The translations under genes and the position numbers were made by a program. A stretch of 64,000 bases of DNA, taken from the NCBI RefSeq assembly GCF_042654985.1, contig NZ_JBHSMT010000005.1, positions 124,001-188,000 of the forward strand, read 5' to 3'. The notes beneath the pieces were generated by a model that made no database searches, was not told the DNA's origin, and worked only from the letters and a program-made list of their open reading frames with translations. Source of the DNA: Paraherbaspirillum soli (lineage in GTDB: Bacteria; Pseudomonadota; Gammaproteobacteria; Burkholderiales; Burkholderiaceae_D). Positions 26,487-34,523 of this stretch are shown here, in pieces. Each line of letters opens with the position of its first letter. Within the stretch, counting starts at the first letter, position 1.

Positions 26487-28118
26487 TTATTGTCGGCTCA
26501 GCGCATTTTCAATATCTTCTTCACTCAAGCAACCCATCTCTTCAAGAATTTTTCCCAAGCGTTCCTGCTTTTGCCTTTGCTGCTGCAACGCGGAATTCAA
26601 TTGCTCGACCGTGATGACGCGTGCATCCAGCAAAAGGTCGCCGAGCTTGCGTCGGTACGACAGCAGTTCATTTTCTGACGGGTAATGGTGCGTGGTTTTG
26701 TCCCAGGCAATCAGCTTGCCCGTTCTTAAATAGCGGGAATACAGCTTGATGGCGCGGCAGGTCGCCATAAAATTGATCACGTTGCCCCAGGCCATGCGGG
26801 GTACCGACAGGAAGGCCTCGCGCCAGCCGTACAGTCTTTGCACGCAGAAGCCGCGCAGAAACACCCGCAACATGAAGAATGCACCGTTGATCAGCAATAG
26901 ATACCAAAGGAAGCCGCCCTCTTCCAGTAAAGGCGGATAACGATAGGCATCGGGGCTGATCCAGCTGATCAACCAAAGGCTGACCACAATCAGCAGCACC
27001 AGGTAGCCGAGCATGTTGGCCAGGTTGGTAATCAACGCCTTGCGGTCGCGGAACAGCATATATTTCGTGCCGCCGTCCCAGGCCCAGCCCAGGTTGGCCC
27101 AGCCTTGCAGTGCAATGCCGATCACCCAACGCGATTTTTGCCGCACGGCCGCGCCGAAGGCTGCGGGAAAATACTCGCGCACGCAGACCATTTCTTTGGT
27201 TGGCACCAAGCGGGATTTCCTGCTCCAGAAATTTTTGCGCATGACCAGACGAGTGGTCGCGAATCTGACGAATATCTGGCTCAAGCCATGTACTTTCAGC
27301 CGGAAGCCAAAGTCGTAATCCTCGGTGAGCGAGTTAATGCTGAAAAGTTGATTGTTATTGGAGCCGGCCACCGTGTCGAACGCACGGCGGCTAAAGGCGC
27401 AGCCGACGCCGGCGGCCGGGATGCTGTGGTTGAGCGCTTCGCGCACCACCATGTCCTTGTAATGCGCCTGTGCAAACTCATCCAGATAATGGCCGGCGGT
27501 GAATTTGTACCACTTGCCGGTCAGCGATTGCACCGGCAATTGCACCATGTCCTTGCGCGGGATCAGGTAATTGAACAGTTTGTAGCACAAGGGGTGAATC
27601 ACATCCTCGCAGTCCTGCATCACGAAAATCTGGAAATTAATTCCTTTATTTTTTTCGTAAAGCTTGATCCCCTGATAGACCCAGTTCAGGCAATCCGCCT
27701 TATTGGTGGGACCGTCGTGCGGACAGACGATGCGCTGGACGTTTTTATGTTTTTCCCGGACCTTCTCCACCTCTAGCTGAGTCTGTGGATCGTTCGGATA
27801 GGTGCCGACGAAGATGGTGTAGTTGGCGTACTCCAGCGACCTCAATGTGTTTTCCAGCATCGGACGGATGACGGCGAATTCGTCCCACGCGGGGATCAAG
27901 ACCGCCAACGGCTGTTCGGGAGTATTGCGGAGATTGTCCTCCGTCATCGGAGCGTACTTGGGCAGTACAAAATAGTTGCGGTAATTTGACCTGACCGTGA
28001 AATACAGATCGATGAACAAGTCGTCCAGGCCGCTGATCAAAAATATCAAGCCGACCACAAACATCAGGCATTGGGTCAGCACCAGCAAGATGGCAATCGC
28101 ATCGGTCTCGCTTATCAC
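26487..28118 (-). CDS. nfrB: NfrB-like c-di-GMP-responsive glycosyltransferase (GT2 with MshEN domain)
   Basis: A 543-residue inner-membrane GT2 synthase. N-terminal membrane segments (~6-35) precede a GT2 domain with AWDE, NKADCLN, QDCED, SLTED (TED 265-267) and RQKSRW (QxxRW, 327-331), the signature of processive synthases. More membrane segments follow, then an MshEN domain at 489-543: two 24-residue motifs (KLGDLLLDA..., RLGKILEEMG...) separated by exactly five residues, the c-di-GMP-binding layout. The frame opens earlier at GTG 28193, but GTG 28118 has a far better ribosome-binding site (AGGGAGG, five bases). E. coli NfrB continues ~200 residues further; this one stops at MshEN. Confidence 0.9.
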   Translation of the reverse strand: MISETDAIAILLVLTQCLMFVVGLIFLISGLDDLFIDLYFTVRSNYRNYFVLPKYAPMTEDNLRNTPEQPLAVLIPAWDEFAVIRPMLENTLRSLEYANYTIFVGTYPNDPQTQLEVEKVREKHKNVQRIVCPHDGPTNKADCLNWVYQGIKLYEKNKGINFQIFVMQDCEDVIHPLCYKLFNYLIPRKDMVQLPVQSLTGKWYKFTAGHYLDEFAQAHYKDMVVREALNHSIPAAGVGCAFSRRAFDTVAGSNNNQLFSINSLTEDYDFGFRLKVHGLSQIFVRFATTRLVMRKNFWSRKSRLVPTKEMVCVREYFPAAFGAAVRQKSRWVIGIALQGWANLGWAWDGGTKYMLFRDRKALITNLANMLGYLVLLIVVSLWLISWISPDAYRYPPLLEEGGFLWYLLLINGAFFMLRVFLRGFCVQRLYGWREAFLSVPRMAWGNVINFMATCRAIKLYSRYLRTGKLIAWDKTTHHYPSENELLSYRRKLGDLLLDARVITVEQLNSALQQQRQKQERLGKILEEMGCLSEEDIENALSRQ

Positions 28119-28462
28119 GATTTCCTCCCTAAAACGATTTAGGTATCGAAAGCTGGTTGTGATGCTTGAAAACTGCCCTTGCGGGCCGAACACTGGAAAT
28201 GCGAAACCGCTGCTTAAATGATCAATGCGCCAGCAAAGCGGTCATTTTCCATAGTAGTAACAAAGAGTGCTTTAGTTAAGAAAAATCGCGCCATGCAACA
28301 TTTGTTGCGATAAGCAATGCAGGAAAATTAACTTCCTTCAGGCAATTTCATTATGCTCATCGCTGTTGAAGCTGTTTGAGATTGAAGTTTCGATGATTCT
28401 ACATCCGGCCGTGCCATAGCCGCGCCAGTTTTACCCGGCGCGGCTTCGGTTCAAGACAACAA
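28119..28462. promoter_or_regulatory. nfrB upstream region
   Basis: About 340 bp between nfrB and the structured repeat that separates it from pntB. It is AT-rich around 28240-28345 and holds a TGCAACATTTGTTGC near-palindrome at about 28293. The promoter of the nfrB-nfrA-DUF4434 unit must lie here. I see no gene and cannot place -35/-10 boxes with confidence. Confidence 0.45.
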
Positions 28463-28607
28463 GGGCACCTCGAAAAACCGTAGCGAGCGGCCCAAGGTCG
28501 GGTCGACGATGTTGCAACACCTGCAGCCGTACGGAGGGTACGGCGAGCATCACAGGCCCGAGATTGGCGGGCTTGCCAAACCCTGCAGTAGGTTTTTCGA
28601 GCTGCCC
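28463..28607. repeat. Structured dispersed repeat, copy B (long form)
   Basis: The closing stem GGGCAcCTCGAAAAACC / GGTTTTTCGAGcTGCCC is perfect apart from one C/C position. The interior has the conserved GTAGCGAGCGGCCCAAGGTCG and an extended loop with CACCTGCAGCCGTACGG. It lies just past the pntB stop, between pntB and the nfrB upstream region. Confidence 0.9.
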
Positions 28608-28613
28608 ACAATC

Positions 28614-30050
28614 TCACTCCACGCCCTTCACCATATCCTCAATCACTTTTTTCGCATCGCCAAACACCATCATGGTCTTGTCCATATAGAACAGCTCGTT
28701 GTCCAGACCGGCATAACCGGCGGCCATCGAGCGCTTGTTGACGATCACGGTTTTGGCTTTGTAAACCTCCAGGATAGGCATGCCGGCAATCGACGATTTC
28801 GGGTCCTTGGCGGCCGGATTGACGACGTCGTTGGCGCCCAGCACCAGCACCACGTCCGCCTGCGAAAACTCGCCGTTGATGTCTTCCATCTCGAACACTT
28901 GATCGTAGGGCACTTCGGCTTCCGCCAGCAGCACGTTCATGTGTCCCGGCATCCGTCCTGCCACCGGATGAATCGCGTATTTGACGGTGACGCCCTTGTG
29001 GGTCAGCTTCTCGGTCAGCTCCTTCAGCGCGTGCTGGGCACGGGCTACCGCCAGGCCATAGCCGGGGACGATGATGACCGTTTCGGCATTGCCCATCAAG
29101 AACGAGGCATCGTCGGCAGAGCCCGACTTCACAGGGCGCTGTTGTTGCGCGCCATTGGTCACCGCAGCGCCGCCTTCGCCGCCGAAGCCGCCCAGCAGCA
29201 CATTGAAGAACGAGCGGTTCATCGCCTTGCACATGATGTAGGACAGGATCGCGCCGCTCGAACCGACCAGCGAGCCGGCGATAATCAGCATCGAATTATT
29301 CAGCGAGAAACCGATGCCGGCAGCGGCCCAACCCGAGTAACTGTTAAGCATCGACACCACCACCGGCATGTCGGCGCCGCCGATCGGGATGATGATCAGC
29401 ACGCCCAGGATGAAGGCGATGATCGCCATCAGGATGAACGGCAGCCAGGATTGGGTCAGCACGAAAATAATCCCCAGGCCGAGCATCGCCACTGCCAGCA
29501 TCAGGTTGAGGAAGTGCTGGCCCTTGAAGCTGACCGGCGCGCCCTGGAACAGCCGGAATTTGTATTTGCCCGACAGCTTGCCGAACGCAATCACCGAGCC
29601 GGAGAAAGTGATCGCACCGACGAAAGTGCCGATGAACAATTCGATGCGATTGCCGGTCGGCAGCGCTTCGCCGTAGCCGGCAATGCCGAAAGCCCACGGC
29701 TCGGACACCGCGGCGACGGCGATACACACCGCCGCCAAACCAATCAGCGAGTGCATCGCCGCGACCAGTTCCGGCATCTTGGTCATTTCGACCCGTTTGG
29801 CGAGCAGCGCGCCAATCGCACCGCCGACCACCACGCCGCCGGTGACCAGCCAGAAGCCGGAACCGGCCGCCGGCAAGTTGGCCTTCAATTTAATGATCAG
29901 TGCGATGGTGGTGACGACCGCGAGGGCCATACCCGCCATCCCGAATACATTGCCGCGCCGGGCCGAGCTCGGATGCGACAAACCCTTGAGCGCCTGGATG
30001 AAGCAGACCGAGGCGATCAGGTACAACATGGTGACGAGGTTCATGCTCAT
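28614..30050 (-). CDS. pntB: NAD(P) transhydrogenase, beta subunit
   Basis: A 478-residue PntB, the proton-channel and NADP(H)-binding subunit of the inner-membrane transhydrogenase that makes NADPH from NADH using the proton gradient. Eight to nine membrane segments fill the first ~290 residues. The NADP-binding dIII domain follows, with VIIVPGYGLAVARAQ, HPVAGRMPGHMNV, EMEDING and VLVLGANDVVNPAA. Length fits. Its ATG follows the pntAB stop after a single base (TAAtATG), so the genes are coupled. Confidence 0.97.
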   Translation of the reverse strand: MSMNLVTMLYLIASVCFIQALKGLSHPSSARRGNVFGMAGMALAVVTTIALIIKLKANLPAAGSGFWLVTGGVVVGGAIGALLAKRVEMTKMPELVAAMHSLIGLAAVCIAVAAVSEPWAFGIAGYGEALPTGNRIELFIGTFVGAITFSGSVIAFGKLSGKYKFRLFQGAPVSFKGQHFLNLMLAVAMLGLGIIFVLTQSWLPFILMAIIAFILGVLIIIPIGGADMPVVVSMLNSYSGWAAAGIGFSLNNSMLIIAGSLVGSSGAILSYIMCKAMNRSFFNVLLGGFGGEGGAAVTNGAQQQRPVKSGSADDASFLMGNAETVIIVPGYGLAVARAQHALKELTEKLTHKGVTVKYAIHPVAGRMPGHMNVLLAEAEVPYDQVFEMEDINGEFSQADVVLVLGANDVVNPAAKDPKSSIAGMPILEVYKAKTVIVNKRSMAAGYAGLDNELFYMDKTMMVFGDAKKVIEDMVKGVE

Positions 30051-30051
30051 A

Positions 30052-30402
30052 TTAGTGGGCTCCCTCTATGCTGTTAGTTTTAGCAGTGCTGGCGCCGGCG
30101 ACGGCTTTCGCTTTCGGCTCTTTCTTCTTGAACATTTCCAGCATCCGCTGTGTCACCAGGAAACCGCCGAAGACGTTGACCGCGGCCAGCGCCACCGCCA
30201 GCGTGCCGGAAATCTGGCCGACCAAACCTTCGGTCAAGCCGGCGGCCAGCATGGCGCCGATGATGATGATCGCGGAAATGGCGTTGGTCACCGCCATCAG
30301 CGGCGTATGCAGTGCGGGTGTGACGGTCCAAACCACGTGGTAACCGACGTAGATCGCCAGTACGAAGATGATCAGGTTGGTGATGGTGTGCGTGACTTCC
30401 AT
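30052..30402 (-). CDS. pntAB: NAD(P) transhydrogenase, alpha subunit part 2 (membrane domain)
   Basis: A 116-residue protein forming the alpha-side membrane segments (dII) of the three-subunit transhydrogenase. Three hydrophobic helices are visible (ITNLIIFVLAIYVGYHVVW; AISAIIIIGAMLAAG; TLAVALAAVNVFGGFLV), followed by a short charged tail. Splitting PntA into PntAA and PntAB is usual in many alpha- and betaproteobacteria. It is followed at one-base spacing by pntB. The other half, pntAA, lies upstream beyond panD. Confidence 0.95.
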   Translation of the reverse strand: MEVTHTITNLIIFVLAIYVGYHVVWTVTPALHTPLMAVTNAISAIIIIGAMLAAGLTEGLVGQISGTLAVALAAVNVFGGFLVTQRMLEMFKKKEPKAKAVAGASTAKTNSIEGAH

Positions 30403-30420
30403 GATTTCCCCTAATGTGTG

Positions 30421-30452
30421 AAGAGCGGCGTTGATTGCTCGACGCCGCTCTT
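30421..30452. terminator. Hairpin between panD and pntAB
   Basis: Perfect 11-bp stem AAGAGCGGCGT / ACGCCGCTCTT in the 56 bp gap between panD and pntAB, read on the minus strand in the direction of transcription. No T-run follows on that strand, so partial attenuation or mRNA stabilisation between panD and pntAB-pntB is more likely than a full stop. Confidence 0.6.
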
Positions 30453-30458
30453 CTTTGC

Positions 30459-30821
30459 TTACATTTTTTTCAGGCCGGTGATCCGGTTGTTGTCATCGAC
30501 AAACACTACTTTGGGTACATGTGTTTCTACTTCGGCTGCGCTGAGTGATGCATAGGTACAAATGATTAATAGGTCGCCAAGGTGGGCGCAGCGGGCTGCC
30601 GCGCCGTTCAGCGAAATTTCGCCGCTGCCGCGCTTGCCGCGGATGGCATAGGTCGAGAAACGCTTGCCGTTGTTGACGTTGTATAGCTCGATCTTCTCGA
30701 ACTCGCGGATGTCGGCTGCTTCCAACAAATCTTCATCAATTCCGCACGAACCTTCGTAGTGCAGGTCGGCTTGGGTGACGGTAGCGCGATGGATTTTCGC
30801 GCGCAGCATGATGCGTTGCAT
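30459..30821 (-). CDS. panD: Aspartate 1-decarboxylase (pantothenate pathway)
   Basis: A 120-residue pyruvoyl-dependent enzyme that makes beta-alanine from aspartate for pantothenate/CoA. The self-cleavage site YEGSCGID is intact: cleavage between G24 and S25 makes the pyruvoyl group. The invariant RATVTQADL and NGAAAR motifs are present. Unusually, it is inserted between pntAA and pntAB in the same direction. Both products touch the pantothenate route, since ketopantoate reductase uses NADPH, so co-regulation is conceivable but unproven. Confidence 0.96.
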   Translation of the reverse strand: MQRIMLRAKIHRATVTQADLHYEGSCGIDEDLLEAADIREFEKIELYNVNNGKRFSTYAIRGKRGSGEISLNGAAARCAHLGDLLIICTYASLSAAEVETHVPKVVFVDDNNRITGLKKM

Positions 30822-30901
30822 TGTTTACTTCTCCTGTGTGCGCAATTCCCGGTTAATGCCGGTACTTGCGCGGTCTTAAAAAATCGGTAATGAGGTGTTG
30901 A

Positions 30902-32017
30902 TTACTTCCGCAGCACTTCGCCGCCGCTGCATAACAAAGTGGCGGCAACGATATCGTCTTCGCGATTGATGCTCAGGCCGCCTTCCGGATTGACGATCAG
31001 CTTCAGGAAGTCGAGCACGTTGCGGGCATACAGCGCCGATGCGTCGGCCGCCACCTGGGTTGCCAGATTGCCGGCGCCGATGATGTGGACGCCGTGCTTG
31101 ATGACGGTCTTGCCGGCTTCGGACAACGGGCAGTTGCCGCCCTGCTCGACCGCCATATCGAGGATCACCGAGCCGGGCTTCATGGCCTTGACGGTTTCTT
31201 CGCCGATCAGCACCGGTGCTTTGCGACCGGGGATCAGGGCGGTGGTGATGATGATGTCGGCCTGTTTGGCGCGCTCATGCACCAATTCGGACTGACGCCG
31301 CATCCAGTCGGCCGGCATCGGCCGCGCATAGCCGCCAACGCCTTCGGCGCATTCTTTTTCTTCGTCGGTAATGAAGGGTACGTCGAGGAATTTGGCGCCC
31401 AGCGATTCGATTTGCTCCTTGACCGCCGGCCGCACGTCGGAGGCTTCGATCACCGCCCCCAGGCGCTTGGCGGTCGCAATCGCCTGCAAGCCGGCCACCC
31501 CGGCCCCCATGATCAGCATGCGGGCCGCCTTGACGGTACCGGCCGCGGTCATCAGCATCGGGATGAAACGTTGGTAGGTATTGGCCGCCACCATCACCGC
31601 CTTATAGCCTGCGATATTGGCTTGCGACGACAGCACATCCATCGATTGCGCGCGCGAAGTACGGGGCGCCGCTTCCAGGGCAAACGCGGTCAGGCCGTGG
31701 TTTGCCATAACAACAATATTCTCGGCATCAAAAGGATTCAGCATACCGACCACGACCGTGCCGCTTTTCAGCAAGCCATGTTCTTCGGCACTGGGAGCGC
31801 GCACCTTGAGCACGGTTTCCGCCGCAAACGCCTCCGCCGCACTCACCACCTGGGCGCCTGCCGCCGCGTAGGCTTGGTCGGTGATGCTGGACAAGGTGCC
31901 GGCACCGGACTGCACCAGGACCTGATGCTTTGCAGCAACCAATTTTTTTACTGTTTCCGGAGTCGCTGCCACCCGGGTTTCGCCAGGCAGCGTCTCGGCT
32001 GGGATGCCGATTTTCAT
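30902..32017 (-). CDS. pntAA: NAD(P) transhydrogenase, alpha subunit part 1 (NAD-binding)
   Basis: A 371-residue soluble NAD(H)-binding dI domain of transhydrogenase. It begins KIGIPAETLPGETRVA, and has the AlaDH/PNT signature region GVAGLQAIATAKRLGAVIEASD and the mobile-loop region VGGYARPM. It is the first gene of the pnt group on the minus strand, with ~155 bp between it and the divergent nudJ, so the group's promoter is probably there. Length is typical for split PntAA. Confidence 0.97.
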   Translation of the reverse strand: MKIGIPAETLPGETRVAATPETVKKLVAAKHQVLVQSGAGTLSSITDQAYAAAGAQVVSAAEAFAAETVLKVRAPSAEEHGLLKSGTVVVGMLNPFDAENIVVMANHGLTAFALEAAPRTSRAQSMDVLSSQANIAGYKAVMVAANTYQRFIPMLMTAAGTVKAARMLIMGAGVAGLQAIATAKRLGAVIEASDVRPAVKEQIESLGAKFLDVPFITDEEKECAEGVGGYARPMPADWMRRQSELVHERAKQADIIITTALIPGRKAPVLIGEETVKAMKPGSVILDMAVEQGGNCPLSEAGKTVIKHGVHIIGAGNLATQVAADASALYARNVLDFLKLIVNPEGGLSINREDDIVAATLLCSGGEVLRK

Positions 32018-32173
32018 GTACTTCTCCTATTAATGTGAAAAAAACTTAACGGAATCTTACACGGAATAATTGCACTGCAACAAGCCGAGCCCGATAGTGA
32101 CTATTTCCCGCAGGCTTGGGTCCCGCCCTGCATTCGGCAGGCACGTTAAAATAGCGGATTATCCGAGGAATTT

Positions 32174-32659
32174 ATGAATGACGTTTGGAAACCCTCTGTC
32201 ACGGTCGCCGCAATCATCGAGCGCGACGGCCGCTTTTTAATGATTGAAGAAGCAACCAGTGACGGCATCCGTATCAATCAACCTGCCGGCCACCTGGACC
32301 CCAACGAATCGCTGATCCAGGCCGTGGTGCGCGAGACGCTGGAAGAAACGGCGCACGATTTTACTCCCTCTGCGCTGGTTGGCATGTACATGGCGCGCTA
32401 CGTGTCGGCGCGTTCCGGCAAAAACGTCACTTATCTGCGTTTCGCCTTCTGCGGCGAACTTGGCGCACAGCACGATCAAGCACTCGATCACGGCATTTTG
32501 CGCATTATGTGGATGACGCGCGACGAGCTGGCGGCTTGCCAGGAACGCCACCGCAGCCCGCAAGTGCTGCAATGCATCGACGATTACCTGCGCGGTCAAC
32601 GAGCGCCGCTGTCCATGCTGAACACCCATCCAAGCGTCTGTGGGGTTGCCAATGTCTAA
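32174..32659 (+). CDS. nudJ: NUDIX hydrolase, NudJ-like
   Basis: A 161-residue NUDIX pyrophosphatase. The Nudix box reads GHLDPNESLIQAVVRETLEE, followed by TA, so the usual EExG glycine is alanine here. NudJ enzymes act on nucleotide di/triphosphates and hydroxymethylpyrimidine pyrophosphate. As in E. coli, it directly precedes mnmA, and the two overlap by 8 bp. An extended -10-like TTAAAAT lies ~25 bp before the start. Confidence 0.87.
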   Translation: MNDVWKPSVTVAAIIERDGRFLMIEEATSDGIRINQPAGHLDPNESLIQAVVRETLEETAHDFTPSALVGMYMARYVSARSGKNVTYLRFAFCGELGAQHDQALDHGILRIMWMTRDELAACQERHRSPQVLQCIDDYLRGQRAPLSMLNTHPSVCGVANV

Positions 32660-33776
32660 TGCAAAAAAACGGGTGGTGATCGGCATGTCGGGCGGCGTCG
32701 ATTCGTCGGTCTCGGCCTGGCTGTTGAAGCAACAAGGCTATGAAGTGATCGGCCTGTTCATGAAGAACTGGGAAGACGACGACGATTCCGAATACTGCTC
32801 GACCCGGCAGGACTGGATCGATGCGGTCAGCGTGGCGGATGTGATCGGGGTCGATATCGAGGCGGTCAATTTTGCCGCCGAATACAAGGATCGCGTGTTC
32901 GCCGAATTCCTGCGCGAATACCAAGCCGGCCGCACGCCCAACCCGGATGTTTTGTGCAATGCGGAAATCAAGTTCAAAGCCTTCCTCGACCATGCGATGA
33001 AACTCGGGGCAGACCTGATCGCCACCGGCCATTACGCCCGCGTCCGGCAAGCCGAGTCAGGCCTTTTTGAATTATTGAAAGCGGTCGATGCCAGCAAGGA
33101 TCAAAGTTATTTTCTGCATCGACTGAATCAGGCGCAGCTGTCCAAAACATTGTTCCCGCTAGGTGAAATCCAAAAAACCGAAGTCCGCAAAATCGCCGAG
33201 CAAATCCAGCTGCCGAATGCCAAAAAGAAAGACTCGACCGGCATTTGCTTCATCGGCGAGCGGCCGTTCCGCGAATTCCTGAATCGTTACCTGTCGTATC
33301 AGCCGGGCCCGATGAAAACCCCGGACGGCGATACCGTCGGCCAGCACGTCGGCCTCAGCTTTTACACGCTGGGCCAGCGCAAGGGCATCGGCCTGGGCGG
33401 CATGAAATCGCACAAGAATACCGATGGCGACAGCGACCCCTGGTACGTCGCCAGGAAAGATGTCGCAAACAATACCTTGTACATCGTGCAGGGCCACGAC
33501 CATCCTTGGCTGTTGTCGTCCACCCTGCAAGCCGGACAACTCAGCTGGATCTCCGGCCAGGCCCCGGAACGTGCCACCTTGTCGGCCAAGACCCGCTACC
33601 GCCAGGCGGATATGGGCTGCACCTTCCAGAGCCTGCAGCAGCTGGATGCGGAAAATTTCGCGCTGCACTTCGACGCCCCGCAATGGGCCGTCACTCCGGG
33701 ACAATCTGCGGTGCTGTACGACGGCGACGTTTGCCTGGGCGGCGGCATCATTGAATCGTCCGGCGGTACTGACTAA
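32652..33776 (+). CDS. mnmA: tRNA-specific 2-thiouridylase MnmA
   Basis: A 374-residue enzyme that thiolates C2 of the wobble uridine in tRNA-Lys, -Glu and -Gln. The PP-loop IGMSGGVDSSVSAWLL binds ATP; the catalytic cysteines are in PDVLCNAEIKF and STGICFIGERPF. The start is the ATG at 32652 inside the nudJ end; a GTG four codons upstream is possible but adds nothing family-like. Length is normal. Confidence 0.97.
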   Translation: MSNAKKRVVIGMSGGVDSSVSAWLLKQQGYEVIGLFMKNWEDDDDSEYCSTRQDWIDAVSVADVIGVDIEAVNFAAEYKDRVFAEFLREYQAGRTPNPDVLCNAEIKFKAFLDHAMKLGADLIATGHYARVRQAESGLFELLKAVDASKDQSYFLHRLNQAQLSKTLFPLGEIQKTEVRKIAEQIQLPNAKKKDSTGICFIGERPFREFLNRYLSYQPGPMKTPDGDTVGQHVGLSFYTLGQRKGIGLGGMKSHKNTDGDSDPWYVARKDVANNTLYIVQGHDHPWLLSSTLQAGQLSWISGQAPERATLSAKTRYRQADMGCTFQSLQQLDAENFALHFDAPQWAVTPGQSAVLYDGDVCLGGGIIESSGGTD

Positions 33777-33796
33777 CGCACGGTTCGATCCGATCG

Positions 33797-33825
33797 AGAT
33801 AGGCCGCCGCAAGGCGCCTATCTTT
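33797..33825 (+). terminator. Probable terminator after mnmA
   Basis: Stem AGATAGGC / GCCTATCT with a small internal loop, followed by TTT, 20 bp past the mnmA stop. The short T-run makes it moderate. Confidence 0.5.
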
Positions 33826-33902
33826 GGGCGTTCAGATTGGCTCTGGCAATCATTGCCAAACAGCATAAAATCACGACATCCCCTTCCCCTCAGGAGAGTC
33901 GC

Positions 33903-34523
33903 ATGACACGCCCCCAGCCACAGCTCATCAGCGTCAAGCTCGAACAACTGCACCCCACCCAACTGACGGTCGGCATGGAGGAAGTGGTGCAGAAGCGCAA
34001 GGAATGGAGCAAGCTCGGCAAAAAAGCCCGCGCTACGGCTTTGGATCGTCACTGGTTTCCCAGCATTACCGGACCGGACGGAAGGCACTACATTGTCGAT
34101 CATCATCATTTTGGCCTGGCCCTGTTGCAAGAAGAAGTCAAAACGGTCTGGGCGCTGCCGCTGAAAGACCTGTCCATCCTGAAGCCGCCCCATTTCTGGA
34201 ACGTGATGGACCATCATCAATGGGTGCATCCGTATGACGACCAAGGCGTGCGACGCGATTTCAGTGCGGTGCCGCCCCAACTCGAACTGTTACGAGATGA
34301 TCCCTATCGCAGCCTGGCCGGCGAGTTGCGGCGCGCAGGCGGCTTCGCCAAGGATGTGACGCCGTTCAGCGAGTTTTTGTGGGCCGATTTTTTTCGCCCG
34401 CGGATCAAGCGCAGCAGCTTGCAGAAAGATCTTGCCAAGGCGTTGCTCAAGGCGATGCAACTGGCGCATAGCCAGGAAGCACACTATCTACCCGGCTGGT
34501 CCGGTCCGATTGCGGCCAAATAA
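33903..34523 (+). CDS. ParB-like nuclease-fold protein (ParBc_2 type)
   Basis: A 206-residue protein of the putative ParB-like nuclease family. It opens TRPQPQLISVKLEQLHPTQ and contains FPSITGPDGRHYIVDHHHFG, a histidine cluster (HHH) characteristic of this group and distinct from chromosome-partition ParB. The function of the family is not established. The ATG at 33903 has a good GGAGAG ribosome-binding site; the frame is open upstream but not convincingly coding. Its stop is immediately followed by the ATG of the SulP transporter, so the two form an operon. Confidence 0.75.
   Translation: MTRPQPQLISVKLEQLHPTQLTVGMEEVVQKRKEWSKLGKKARATALDRHWFPSITGPDGRHYIVDHHHFGLALLQEEVKTVWALPLKDLSILKPPHFWNVMDHHQWVHPYDDQGVRRDFSAVPPQLELLRDDPYRSLAGELRRAGGFAKDVTPFSEFLWADFFRPRIKRSSLQKDLAKALLKAMQLAHSQEAHYLPGWSGPIAAK

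Noticed and set aside
28509..30077. Long plus-strand frame (522 aa) opposite pntB
   Set aside because: It is the complement of pntB. It is rich in His/Arg/Gln as expected of an antisense shadow in high-GC DNA and has no family motif.
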